Below, in pieces: positions 20,242 through 31,155 of a DNA stretch of 64,000 bases; position 1 is the first letter of the stretch; each line of letters opens with the position of its first letter. Source of the stretch: Ornithodoros turicata (Eukaryota; Arthropoda; Arachnida; Ixodida; Argasidae); assembly GCF_037126465.1 (NCBI RefSeq), contig NC_088206.1:31498790-31562789 (forward strand), given 5' to 3'. The notes beneath the pieces were generated by a model. The model did not search any database. It saw only the letters and a list, made by a program, of their open reading frames with translations, and was not told where the DNA came from. Made by a program: the position numbers and the translations under genes.

Positions 20242-20392
20242 TATATATTCTGATGATGCAGTGGGGAGTTTTCCACTCTAGGAGTGCAACGCTACGCCAT
20301 AGCTATGGGGTCTAATATGAGTGGTGACAATGATGTGTGATGACGATGAGAGATGACGGGAATGATCGGAGCGGCGATGGTGATGCTGAACG

Positions 20393-21972
20393 CAGACCTG
20401 TAAAAATTACTTTTCCAAAGTAATTGAATTACGATTACAATTACATGTTCACAAAAGTAATTAAATTACAGTTACAATTACTCATTTTCTATTGCTCATT
20501 ATCAATTACGATTACAATTACTGAAAAAAGTAATTGCATTACACTGAATTACATTCACAAAGTTGACTGCAACGGGCAAGCGACGTGCAAACTGCAAGAT
20601 TTGATGTACATATTTATTGCACATGTTCTGAAATATGGTGGTAGTTGTGCTTGTGGTAGAAAAACAAGTTAGAGAAGTCTTACACAAGGACAAGTCTCTT
20701 GCCATGTTAAAGAAACACCGAACATCACAGTCAAAAGGCTTTCTTTCTTCAGTTATGTGAACAAAGTGCAGATCATGAGTGCAGCTTGTAACCTCCATTG
20801 ATTTTCAAGCGTAAGCTATTCTCAAAGTTCTTGTCTGTAAGGCTGCCACGTCTCCTTGTCATAACAAGACCACCAACCGACAACAAACGCTCCACTGGTG
20901 CACTGCTGGCAGGGTTGTTTGGATTTAATCCACGTGGATTTTATCCGGTGGATTTTTTGGGATTTTATCCACACAATTTTATCCTGATTTTTTAGAGATT
21001 TTCTCAGATGTGACGTGAAAGACAATCGGAACTCAACGACACACCGAAAACTCCCGGTTTATTTTCTTGTAGTATTGGCTGTTTGCAAAAGCCCAGGAAC
21101 GTGCACCACTAGCTTTTAACTTTTTGAACTTTGTTACTTTTCACTGAACTTTTTTAGTTTATAACTTTTCAGATTTAACTTTTTCCCGTTTTCTTCTACT
21201 TCTGTCCATTCAGGGAGAGACTTTCTTCCGCTTCCTTGAGGCACGATAACTGGAGTGCGCCAAAACACGACCAGGCGTGTAGGATCCACACCATTCAACC
21301 ACGCGTGCATGGAACTCCACTTTTCGGAAAACAATAGAGACTGATACAGTGTTGTTGGGACAGGCACTAAACAGAAACTATGATAGGTCACCCGAAATCA
21401 AGAATTGGAAAGCACATTTGTTTTTACGCTGTGTCACACTTCTAGCCTCGTATATATTCTCCAGAAATATGCGGGTTTTACCCAAAAAAGCCCACTGGAG
21501 AGGATCTTTTTAGAAATATCTTCATTTTTTTTCAACCCTGACTGCTGGGCAGCCCAACATTGTACTTCATGAACACCTCGAGCACACAAGGAAGATCTTT
21601 GAAGCACTCTAACGACTCTGAAGTGCGGGTCGATACCCACAATTCGTACTCCTTTTCCCATGGCGCAAGAGTTTTTCTCCTTCCACATTCAAATGTAAAA
21701 ACTCTGTGCCGAAAAATGTACCGATCTGAATCGAGCTTTGAGTAATCACTGTGAAAAAAAAGAAAAAAAAAACGGTGTGGAACTGACCCAAACTTTAAAC
21801 ATTGGGCCTTCCCAGATAGCGTTCAAAGTAATTTCGAAAGTAATTAAAAATGCGTTACGCGTTACTTGTAAAAGTAATTCAATTACAGTTACAATTACAT
21901 AAAACAATGTAATTCTGGAAGAAATTAATTACTGTAATTCAATTACTTGTAATTAATTACTTTACGGGTCTG
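20393..21972 (-). mobile_element. hAT element, 1.58 kb, with 8-bp target duplication
   Basis: Perfect GCTGAACG duplications flank it (20385-20392 and 21973-21980). The ends read CAGACCTGTAAAAATTACTT and the complement of CAGACCCGTAAAGTAATT, with subterminal tracts of repeated GTAATT/AATTAC. 8-bp duplications and CAG ends are hAT hallmarks. It retains the end of a transposase (20798-20920) and otherwise decayed sequence. Confidence 0.92.
20790..20925 (-). pseudogene. hAT transposase C-terminal dimerisation domain
   Basis: Minus-strand translation gives NPASSAPVERLLSVGGLVMT, then RRRGSLTDKNFENSLRLK. This matches the hAT C-terminal pattern (SSAPVER.FS.GG......R..L......L...N). The rest of the transposase is not recoverable, so the copy is non-autonomous. 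Confidence 0.85.
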
Positions 21973-22033
21973 GCTGAACGTGACCGTGATGGTGGGAATG
22001 TCCGAGAGCGCTGCTGGGGTCATAATGAGTCGT

Positions 22034-22756
22034 TTAGGCCTGTCGCCTCAAAGAAGCCAACCACATGACGTAAGGCGCCCTGGAGTGGGCCGCGGTGTCC
22101 CAAGGGCCGAGGATAGTCGACAAGTTGAAGGGGCGGCAGCCAAGGGTGGCAAGCTGTGACTGCAGTGCACGCCTCTCGTTGATATAGGTCCGGCAGCGGA
22201 GGAGTATGTGTTCTACGTTGGCAAGTACACCACACTCGTTGCACACAGGGCGAGCCTCACAGCCTAGATGGTAGCGATAGAATGGAGTGAAGGCCACATT
22301 CAGACGTAGCCTGTGGATGAGCGACTTCAGAGGACGAGGAAGCTTTGCAGGTAGCCGGTATGACAGCGTTGGGTGTACACTTCGCAAACAGGACTTAGTT
22401 GGAGCGTCGCGTTGCCACTGTAGGGTAGACCAGGAATCGGACAAATGCCTGAGGAGGGATCTTCTGTTTCCTCTCGAGAGTATAATGGGCATAGAAGGCC
22501 GTTGTTGATGTGCAGCGGCAGCGGCAGCGTCGGCCTCGTGGTTCCCAGTTATTCCGCAATGCCCTGGAACCCACTGAAAGGCAACGGAGTGGGAGCCATC
22601 TTGTAGGGACTTCAGGGCGCACAGAATATCTATCACCACTGTGGAAAGGGAATCGCGGATGCCCATGTTTTTATTGCACAGGAGAGCTGATTTGGAGTCG
22701 CTGTAAGTTACACAGTGCCGCGGTTCACAGGAATCACGTTGGTAGGGACTTCCCAC
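22034..22756 (-). pseudogene. LINE ORF2 RNase H and CCHC end
   Basis: The 240-residue frame starts inside RNase H: TYSDSKSALL, then FQWVPGHCGITGNHEADAAA, then the conserved HRLRLNVAFTPFYRYHLG, and the zinc motif CNECGVLANVEHILLRC. It ends with the usual LGPW region. The first catalytic Asp block (TDGS) is missing at the right edge (22756), where the sequence flips to a plus-strand LINE. Confidence 0.85.
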
Positions 22757-22779
22757 GTCTAAGCATCAACAACATCCTT

Positions 22780-24160
22780 GTTCCAAGATGTAAAGCATGC
22801 AAATACCTTGGTGTCCCTATTGACAGCTCCGTACGTGGGCGAAGCAGGTGAACAAAACCAATGCTAAAGGGAAGAAATCGCTAAATTTGCTCAGACGAAT
22901 CAGTGGCACAGCATGGGGCTGTAATGCACGATCCATGCTCACTCTGCACAGAGCTCTTATTCTATCTCGGATTCTGTATGCGACGCCGTAAGTTGACCTG
23001 TCGCGAAACACAATGGCTGAACCTCGAGCGTCTCCATCGGGCCGGTATACGAACAGCGCTTGGTCTACCCAACTTCTCCAGAATTACCTATACCTATCTG
23101 GAGTGAAAGGAAAAGCCCGTCAGCATCCATTCAAAACTCAGAGGGCTCCAGTTGATAGACAACGCCACACTTCTGGGCAAGAAACAACTCCTCATCGGTC
23201 TTCAAGGCAATCTCACCACGTCCCTAGGTCGCCTGGCTAGGTCGCACGCCAATTGCCCCCTACCGTACGACGAATGTATCCCACGACCTGTTACTCCATG
23301 GCGTGAGGTAATGCCCAATATCTCATTGCACATTCCACGGCTAAGAAAGAAGCGCGAATCCAGCTCACTGGAAGCCAAGGCAGCTGCTGAGGTCCTAGTT
23401 AGTGACACTTTTCACGCTCACACTCTGATGTTCATAGACGGCTCCGTTGACGCTGAGTGAAGGAGCGCTGAAGGAGCAGAGTGAAGGAGCGCGGAGTGAA
23501 GGAGCGCTTCCCCCTTTTATATCCCATCATTAAATGTGGCATGGCAAGGAAAATCAGTTCGATACCCCATATGCTCTACGACGGCTGAGCTTCTGGCAAT
23601 ATTACATGCAGCAGCTGCGGTACAGGTCAAGGGAATCACCAAGGCTGTCATCCTCACGGACTCGCGTAGCGCTCTCCAAATGGTGATGAACCCCACATGC
23701 AATAGCATTCCAGCCCGGTGTATCAGAGCGTCATGTGCCCAACACAAGACAATCGGAGGAGACATCTCCCTGCAATAGATCCCCTCCCACGTCGGCATTA
23801 GTGGCAATGAAAAAGCGGACCAACTTGCATCTGCTGCACACCACAGCACTACCCCTAGTTTGCGAACCCCGGGAGACAGCGACAGAAAATTTGTCATCGA
23901 TGAGATAGTTCTTATGCTGCACACTGGGATCCGGGACATCCTGGAAAATCATCGACTTGATCTCCCGCTGAAAAGACATTCCCGCAGTACACAAACTCTG
24001 CTCTTCAGGTTGCGAACAAGAAGCGCCTTTACTAAATCACATTTATTCAAGATTGGCAAGATGGCTCTCTAGACAACGCAAACTGCATACATTGTCAGCA
24101 AATTGAAACTATCGAGCACATCCTACTGCATATGCTGCGTTGCGGGAGAAATACCTTGGC
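22780..24160 (+). pseudogene. LINE ORF2 remnant: RT thumb, RNase H, zinc motif
   Basis: The frames give ILVPRCKACKYLGVPIDSS and RISGTAWGCNARSMLTLHRA (RT thumb), HTLMFIDGSVD (first RNase H Asp), STTAELLAILHAAAAVQV, LTDSRSALQMV and IPSHVGISGNEKADQLAS after an in-frame TAG (23776-23778). The zinc-motif start NCIHCQQIETIEHILL follows and the hAT insertion cuts it. A short tandem tract (23450-23515) lies between the TDG and AEL blocks. Confidence 0.85.
23450..23515 (+). repeat. minisatellite inside the LINE RNase H
   Basis: Three to four copies of a gtgaaggagcgc-type unit (gagtgaaggagcgctgaagg...) interrupt the RNase H reading frame. Confidence 0.75.
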
Positions 24161-24169
24161 CATTGCAGG

Positions 24170-25197
24170 CAGGGTGTCGGAGCGAACCGAAAGCCGGAAC
24201 CGAAAACCGAAAAAAAAAACGCTATTTTGGTGCCAACCGGAACGGAATCGAAACCGTATACGTTTTTTTCACTCAGGAGGGAAACCGAAAAATATATTTA
24301 ACGGTTTTCGGTCCAAGAAAAAAACTTCATCGGTTTGGACTACGGATAGGCGAATGAAACAGACGTCGTGTGCTCTGAAGTCATGTCATGGATACTATAC
24401 GAGGGTTACGGTTACGGTGAAATGTATGTCGGTATACTATGACCCTTAGGCTCCCTTTCTAATGGCTTATCGTTCGCGCACGCACACAGACTTAGAGGTA
24501 CATGTGACTCTCTAGCAATGTGCCGTAGTGTTCGTTTTAATTTGATCCCCGCAAACTCTCCTCAACTAAACAGCGACCCAAGGGGGCTGCATAACGGCTT
24601 CTTTATCGGTAATGTCGCGCAACGCGTCCCTTGTTGGAGAGCAGCTAAGTTGAATACATTTACGTATACGCGAGGGCAAGCCCGTGCGAAGTGGCAACTC
24701 TTTTGTGGACAGGATACGAAGAAAATAAAACGGAGCCGTCGAGCGCGTTTGTGAGTGAAGGTGTTCCTCGATTTGCGTCCTACTCGTGCGGTGGTGCTTG
24801 CTGGCTAGACAGTAGCAAAAGACATTCGGATGGACGCGATCGCTCCAATCCAGCAAGAAAGTACTTTACGTATGACATCACGAATAACAAGTCCGTTTGT
24901 AGCATGTGCTTCAAGAGAGGAGAAAGCCCATTTGAACAGACAGTAACCTACAGGAACCAGGAGCTACCAATTTCACAGCTGTCTATTAATATTAAATACC
25001 ATGTACGCGGAATAAACGGGTTTACATTTTGTAACATTGATTTTTTTGTGGGGATGAATATTCCCAGTAGAAGCGGAACTGGTTAAAAACCGGTATGAAC
25101 CGTTATTTTTTTGCTCCGGAGCAGAACCGGTACCGGATCGTTTATGATGTAACCGGAACGAAAACCGGAACGAAAAACGTTTCGGTTCGACACTCTG
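24170..25197 (+). mobile_element. hAT element, 1.03 kb, with 8-bp target duplication
   Basis: Perfect ATTGCAGG repeats flank it (24162-24169 and 25198-25205). The ends read CAGGGTGTCGGAGCGAACCG and the complement of CAGAGTGTCGAACCGAAACG, with GGAACCG-rich subterminal runs. It is clearly hAT-type and carries one reading frame with a partial BED-type zinc-finger look, but no catalytic domain. Confidence 0.93.
24691..25086 (+). CDS. BED-finger-like open frame in the hAT element
   Basis: The 131-residue frame contains RKYFTYDITNNKSVCSMCFK, an aromatic patch before C-x2-C as in the BED zinc finger at the N-terminus of hAT transposases. The matching downstream His/Cys pair is not obvious, and the frame soon ends. 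It may be a 5' exon of a lost transposase. I see no splice site strong enough to claim. Confidence 0.5.
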   Translation: MATLLWTGYEENKTEPSSAFVSEGVPRFASYSCGGACWLDSSKRHSDGRDRSNPARKYFTYDITNNKSVCSMCFKRGESPFEQTVTYRNQELPISQLSINIKYHVRGINGFTFCNIDFFVGMNIPSRSGTG

Positions 25198-25450
25198 ATT
25201 GCAGGAACTTTACGGTGGATGATGTCCTACATCCCAGAGGCTCTTTCACGGAAAGACACTCCAAAATTCGCAGCCTCGTCTTCTTTCTCCAGGAATCTGG
25301 CCTCGCTCAAAGGCTATGAGTACTGCTCGGACTTAATTTTCGGCCGTCATCATTCGTTCATCTGTTATCACACCATCTCATCTCATCCTGGCTACAGTCG
25401 TGACACATGCCCACATACGCGAGGCCAACAACAGCAAGCCGGTTTTTCGT

Positions 25451-26042
25451 CACCGCCACCACCGTTAAACTTGGGATCAGAAGCTTTATTTTTGGCATAA
25501 TTGCTGTGGTGTGCCCTAACAGGATCGCGTGGTGATTTACTAAGACCTTGCTTTGAGCAGCATTTCGCTGTTCACCAGGTACCAGAAGCGTGAAAAAAAA
25601 GAAAAGCGAAGTGGCAGCATCTCTGGGGTAGAGTGCGGAGAGCGAAAAAAAAAAAGAGAGAGAGAAAGCGGCGAAAAACCGTAATGACGCGGAGGCCCTG
25701 CCTCGGCATCTGTAACGGACGTCGAAGAGCGAATTTTATCGGCTGTCGGCCGTGATGCCGTTGACAAGACCAGGGTGCCTGTGCTCGGGCTCCCACAGAG
25801 GGCAAGTATGAATGCACGATGTTCAGTAATATGTTGCTGTATGACAGTCTCTTGTATCTGTGTTCGGAAATGCTAAGTGTTGACAATTCTCAAACTTTCA
25901 GTTGCCGCAGAGAGACCCAGTGGGCAAAATGGAATTTAACAACTGGGCAGTTGGCAGGCTCGAACACTGTCGGTTACCCTGTCGCAGGCAAGAATGCCTA
26001 TACAACATACTCTGACAGAAGTTCACCGCATAACACCATACG
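25451..26042. other. no recognisable feature
   Basis: Includes purine runs near 25595-25665. The minus-strand frames here are low-complexity (Ser/Phe-rich) and look random. Confidence 0.35.
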
Positions 26043-26256
26043 CTGCTAGCCAACTATCATCTCAAATGACATCGTTCGCTCCCTCGATTTTTTTGAAAAT
26101 GGAGGTATACGCCGTTCCGTGACACTTATGCAGTTATGTTAATTGTCACAAAAAAGTGTACGCCCCGCTTTCTCCTCAAATCAGAAGAGGGGACTGCATC
26201 ATTCGGCGCAGAGATTGGCCTAGAGCGCGCTATGTGATGAGGTTGTTTTGAGACTG
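26043..26256. repeat. degenerate copy of the hairpin MITE
   Basis: gctagccaactatcatctca, acacttatgcagttatg and the complement ttgtcacaaaaaagtgtacgcc match the consensus hairpin MITE at reduced identity. It lies directly before the RNase H start of the next LINE. Confidence 0.7.
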
Positions 26257-27305
26257 ACGTCTACCACTCACATTCTCTGGTATTCACTGATGGCTGTATT
26301 GACGACCGTACCAAAAGTGCCACGTGTGCCTTCCACATCTCGTCAGTGAACGTGTCCTGGCAAGGGAGATCATCGCGTTACCCGATGTCCTCCACGACTG
26401 CTGAGCTCCTGACTCTCCTGCATGCAGCTGCGGCGGTCCAGGTGCGAGGGTTTGCCAGAGCAGTCCTACTCACAGACTCGAGAAGCGCTGTATGGGACGT
26501 GATGAACCCCATGTTTGACACCATCTTAGCGCGAAGCATCAGAAGATCGTGCGCTCAGCATAAACAAGAAGGAGGCGATATCGTCTTCCAATGGATCCCG
26601 TCTCACGTCGGTATCGGCGGCAACGAAAAGGCGGACCAGCTGGCGTCCTCGGCACACCTGGGCTGCAGCAATATTTTGCCAACTCCGGACGACACCGACA
26701 GGCAGATGTCTGTTCAGCACCTTGTTGAACAGCGCCACCCTGGAATACGGGACATAATGCACCATAATCGCCCCCCTCTTCCCATGAAGAATCTTCCTCG
26801 AAGCATCCAGACCATGCTCCATAGGCTCCGCACTGGGTGTGCGTTCACCAACTCTCAGCTGTTCAAGATCGGCTCTAGGGGTGACGCCAGCTGTGGCCAC
26901 TGTCAACAAGCCGAAACAATCGAACACATCCTGCGAGACTGCCGAGCATACCATTCTGCGCGCGAAGCCCATCTCCCGCGCTCCACCTCGGGCACGCTAG
27001 CGGACATCATCTACCCCGCTGGTTCTTCTGCCGAACGTTCCGCCAAAGTAAGAAAGCTCATTCTCTTCCTGCTGAAGACAGGCCTTGCTCATCGACCCAT
27101 CTAATATTCTACTCCCCCCGATGAACTCGTGCCCCTCGCCGCATCCCCATCCTTCCACCTCCTCTATCCTCCATCCGTCCGTCCTTCCTTTGTGTTTCGT
27201 TTTGCTTTGCGTTCTTTTTCTTTCCCTTTTTTTGGCTATAGTCGTGACGACGCCCACTTCTGTGTGGCCAACACCGGCGAGCCTATCCTGCCATTACACC
27301 CCTAT
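26257..27305 (+). mobile_element. I-type LINE 3' end
   Basis: 5'-truncated at about 26257, just before the first RNase H Asp. The 3' UTR has gctatagtcgtgacgacgcc and ends about 27305. Confidence 0.85.
26262..27104 (+). pseudogene. LINE RNase H and CCHC end, best preserved copy
   Basis: HSLVFTDGCIDD starts RNase H. The long open frame from 26346 continues with STTAELLTLLHAAAAVQV, LLTDSRSAVWDV and FQWIPSHVGIGGNEKADQLA (catalytic Asp/Glu/Asp/Asp positions present), then HRLRTGCAFTNSQLF and CGHCQQAETIEHILRDCRAY. It ends with a normal stop at 27104. The lack of internal stops makes it the youngest coding tail of this LINE family in the window, but RT is absent. Confidence 0.88.
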
Positions 27306-27469
27306 TTTGAGGAAGCATAATACATTTGGTAAAAACAGAGCTTTACCGCACAACAAGGTCTTTGCCAACCGCAGCGCCGAATGACACGGCTATGGCTTCT
27401 GATTTGAGGACAGAGCGGGGCGTACGCCTTTTAGTGGAAATCAGCCTCCATCAGCCTTTCTTTTTTTTT

Positions 27470-27592
27470 TCTTTTTTTTTGCTATAGTCGTGACGACGCC
27501 CACGCAAACGTTATCGTCACGTCGGCACGTTGTGGCCAACAACGGCGGGCCGATCCTGCCTTTACCCCCCCCCCCCCCGTTTTGAATAAATC
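27470..27592 (+). repeat. LINE 3' UTR fragment with poly-C
   Basis: gctatagtcgtgacgacgcc, then ggccaacaacggcgggcc, repeats the tail of the LINE just upstream. A run of C's follows at 27567-27582. Confidence 0.7.
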
Positions 27593-27763
27593 AGGAGAAA
27601 GAACGACATCATTCTCTATGGCATTTTGGTATGTTATGGCGTGTTATGAGCTGAAGCTCTGTTTTTAGAATGTACCGTTCGTGCAACAATCGTGTTTCTG
27701 AATTCTTTGTAAGTTTCAGAAGATTACGCGGTGCTTTCTCAGCCGGTTCCACATGGAGTCCCC

Positions 27764-28366
27764 TCAGCTTGATGGCCGTGTCCCCGGCACCGTCAGGCCG
27801 CGGGCGCCAGCGTCGTCCTCGGAGGCCAAGGGCTCGATGTGATGAACGCATTGGAGCCTCGCGTAGTGTTGCTTGCGCCACCGGTAGGCGTCTTTCATGA
27901 TGGTTCCAGAAGTGCCCGGTGGCCCAAGGATTGCGATCAGTGCTGCATCCACTGCCGCTACGGCGCTAGCGAGGCGTGAGTCCCGTCGCGTAAAGGAGTC
28001 CTCGCTGGTCGCTCTGCCAACAGCATCCGGTGGAAAGCTCCCTCGCTCACCACCAAGCTCCGCTACAATCGCTGCGGAAACCGCTCGAACTGCTCGGCTC
28101 ATACTTCTCTGCGACACAGACAAGTTCCGATCTGTGGCCACAATGCCCTGAAAACTTCCCGTTCCGAATAACCGAAGAGAACAATGAATCTGCTGCACCA
28201 CAGTCATTGTCCGGAGTCCCGCGGAGACAGTCGCACAACCACCATACAGTGCCCTGTGACAACCGGTAATGCTGCCGAAAAGTCTGGTCAGGCACTTAGA
28301 ACGCGTCGCTATGGTCACAATAAACACGCCGGCGTCGGAAAAACAAACACAATGCAGCAAAAGCAA
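27764..28366 (-). pseudogene. PIF/Harbinger-type transposase remnant (HARBI1-like)
   Basis: On the minus strand one frame gives FRQHYRLSQGTVWWLCDCLR (28047-28295). After a frame change the next gives LRLFGTGSFQGIVATDRNLS and VSQRSMSRAVRAV, the classic HARBI1 N-terminal region before the DDE domain. Further on come VAAVDAALIAILGPP and DAYRWRKQHYARLQCV, matching the first catalytic Asp and the RK.Y...Q block. At least two frame changes are needed, so it is dead. Nuclease and DNA-binding partner genes were not found. The TIRs were not located. Confidence 0.75.
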
Positions 28367-28961
28367 CGCTATCTTCTTTTATGAACTTCGATGTTCGCTA
28401 CGATTTACGTTGTTCGTTACGATTTCGCTACGCCTTTATCCATATCAACACAATTCGGCCTTGACCATTTTGGAGCCTGGAATAAGTTCAGCAACGTCAT
28501 TTTTACGTCACGCCAAGAGTTCAAAAGACACATTTCCAGTTACTTTTGAACTTGTTTTGATTGACAGTCACGCCCTGTCACATGGGCCAAGTGGAGCGTC
28601 CAATCGCCGTGCTTCTTCGCATCTGCTGAACTTTCTTCAGTTGTGAACTTTGCGACGAGTCTAGCACCCCAGGAGTGTAATCTTCCAGCGGTCTTGCTTA
28701 TCGTGTTCGTTCACCTGAGACCTCTCAACGGTTTTTGTCTCCGGTAACACTCCTTCTGTGGATCGCCTTCTTTTTTTTTTTTTTTTTTTTTTGCGGTTTC
28801 AGTCCTCTCTAAAAATAATTTGTATTTCCTCCTCCCCACATTCTTTGTCCCCTTTCTCTTATGCACATTAGTATAAATATCTCTACCAAGTGTTCAATGT
28901 ATCGCACCTGTAAAATAAATTATTTAAATATTTCAATCTCTTTAAATACTTATTTAGAGTA
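28367..28961. other. unassigned, with a T-tract
   Basis: Contains T20-plus at 28770-28791, then AT-rich sequence. No coding support. Confidence 0.4.
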
Positions 28962-29231
28962 CACTCCAAGAAAAGGGGTTTGTTTTTACACCTTTTTGGG
29001 GAGTAAACGCTTGTCACATATACAACTCCCTTTTGGGGTGTACGGATCCACCCCCCAAAAAAGGCGTGCCATTAGGCCCGGGACACAGTAACTCCTTTAA
29101 GGGGCTACGTTAGTTACTAGGATGGGTGTGTGCAGTACACTTTACAGGTGTAGCGGGACTCCTTCAGGGGTATAAGGTAACCCCTTGGAAGGGGCACCCG
29201 CACTCCTCAGGGTTTTGCGTGCCTTGTAGTG
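28962..29231. mobile_element. small TIR element (CACTCCAAG ends)
   Basis: The ends TACACTCCAAGA and the complement CCTTGTAGTGTA match at 10 of 12 positions. Inside there are repeated cctttaaggggc-type and ccccttggaagggg-type short palindromes. It shares its right-hand TA with the hairpin MITE that starts at 29234. Confidence 0.6.
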
Positions 29232-29233
29232 TA

Positions 29234-29482
29234 CACTCTTAAAAATGAACTTCACCACATAGCACGCTCCTAGCCAACCATTATCTCGAATGATATCGCT
29301 ATCTGCCCTGATTTGTTGAAAACGGGGGGCGTACGCCATTTCTGTGACACTTATGCTGTTCATAATTGTCACAGAAAAGGCGTACGCCCCCTGTTTTCAA
29401 CAAATCAGGGTAGATAACGATATCATTCGAGATAATGGTTGACTAGGAGCGTGCTATGCGGTGAAGTTAATTTTTAAGAGTG
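29234..29482. mobile_element. hairpin MITE (CACTCTTAAAA family) copy 1
   Basis: TA-flanked, about 249 bp, almost wholly palindromic. The ends are CACTCTTAAAAATGAAC and the complement; the inner arm has CGTACGCC and the turn is GCTGTTCATAATTGTC. No coding capacity. Confidence 0.93.
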
Positions 29483-29484
29483 TA

Positions 29485-30043
29485 CATTGTCGAATGTCGA
29501 GCAGTGCGGGTGAAAGAATGCAAATTAGGTGATAACTCGACTTATTACACGTGCAATGGTAATACACTACCGCTGTCTTTATCCTTCGTCACACATTATA
29601 TTATATCATGCGCTACATCAAATGAGCGGGGGAAAGCATGGGTTCGAAAAAGGATGCAGCCACTCCGCGATAGGCTTGAAACACAAATCATTTTGTATAT
29701 GTACTTATGATGCAGACAACGCAGTTGCAGCTCTCAGTGAAACAGTGTTCAAGCGGGTATGGTTTATCCCCATCCTGTGTTCAAATAGAGCAAGTGTTTG
29801 CTGCATAGGCATGGCATATTTGATGTTGAAAACCCAGTACATGCTCATGAGAATTGATAAACTGATGTCACAACATCAACGTCGAGAGATAATACGTCGA
29901 CAGTAACACAGGAGCTGCTGCTAGAAACAGGGTACACTCCAGCGTAAGTCACCGTAGGGTACCTGGATTCCTTTCATTTGGGTCCTGTAATGTAGAGACA
30001 AGCATATATCACATTTCCATACACCAATATATCGAGGTACATA
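29485..30043. other. no recognisable feature
   Basis: AT-rich. Frames up to 125 aa (29529-29906) have no domain and look random. Confidence 0.35.
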
Positions 30044-30800
30044 CAGGGCATTCTTTTTTATTCGTTACATAACTTTTATAAAAACACAAGCAGAGCAAAA
30101 TAGATGCCGTTTTAGCACGTGGGTTATATGGCAAAGGCGAACATTCTGTAGGACAGCGCATGCAACTTTTGGACGACTAATTAGCTAAAATTCATTACTT
30201 AACTTATCAATTAGTTGTTTTCTGGGAAATGAGATAACAGAATTCGAGCCAGTCATTATTCAAATCCACAGTCCTTATATTATGGGCCCTGTGAAGCGAA
30301 CGTACTTTGAGATATAAATTGTTAAATAGCGCCATGCAAATGAGCCGAACCCATAACTACACGCTTGTCGAGCGCAGAAACGACGCGACCTTATCAAAGC
30401 CGGATATCGTTCTATCTGGCCAACAGGTTACCGCTTACTCCAATCAGCTCCATCACATGTTGCCGTCTGACATGGATTTCCTCTCTCTCTTTCTGAGCTG
30501 GAGTTATACGTTGTTCTGGTTTCCGTTCGTTTACATAACGAAATTTGGCAATGTGTATGTCGAAGTACGTTCGCTTCTCAGGGTGTCTAATAGGGACGAT
30601 GGATTTGAATAACGACTGGCTCCAGCTCTGCTATCGCGCATTTCCCGGAAAACATCAATTGAATAAGTTACTAATTAATGAATTTTAGCTAATTAGTCAT
30701 TCAGTAGTTGCATGCGCTGCCCTACACACACGTGATAAGACGGCATCTATTTTGCTCTGCTAGCTAATAAACATTCTGAAACGAATAAACAAACGCCCTG
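30044..30800. mobile_element. foldback element (CAGGGC ends)
   Basis: The left end is CAGGGCATTCTTTTTTATTC. The right end contains GAATAAACAAACGCCCTG. Inner blocks are complementary over about 200 bp per side (gagcaaaatagatgccg / cggcatctattttgctc, tgcatgcgctgccctac and its complement). No coding content. A clear target duplication was not found. Confidence 0.85.
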
Positions 30801-31009
30801 CACGTTTAAATGTTTTATTTTTCTGAAAGCATACTTCAAACACTGCAGGTAACTAAGATGTGACGTTTGCATGTGCATCACTGTGAATGTAGCTTAGCAC
30901 CTGCAATACGTTTGGTTAAACAAAAAAGATTATGCATTACTGCTGTGTCAACAAATCACTGCAAGGTGCCAATAATTCAAACTCAGATAAGTGGCAATGC
31001 CTCCCAAGC

Positions 31010-31155
31010 AGCAAAATGTACTGAAAGTCGGGTGCAATAGGGGTGGACGGGTAGGTGGAAGGCCTTGAACAGGCTCGTGAAACTAAAGAACATTGATAAG
31101 ACACATACCGTCCACCCCTATTGCACTCGACTTTCAGTACATTGTGCTGCTAGGG
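31010..31155. repeat. small inverted repeat
   Basis: Arms 31010-31054 and about 31106-31155 (aatgtactgaaagtcg, caataggggtggacgg and their complements) surround a 50-bp loop. It is probably a mini foldback element. Confidence 0.85.

Larger units (their letters stand above)
20244..22762 (-). mobile_element. I-type LINE 3' end split by a hAT element
   Basis: The coding part (22034-22756) and the 3' UTR just left of it are on the minus strand. The UTR resumes at about 20244-20392 after the hAT insertion. The right edge near 22760 abuts a plus-strand LINE fragment. Confidence 0.8.
22770..25450 (+). mobile_element. I-type LINE 3' part split by a hAT element
   Basis: RT thumb at 22775-23010, RNase H at 23400-24070, zinc motif at 24065-24165, then the hAT insertion (24170-25197). 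The C-terminal tail resumes at 25206-25318 with a 3' UTR (ctacagtcgtgac near 25393). Stops and frame changes occur throughout. Confidence 0.82.
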
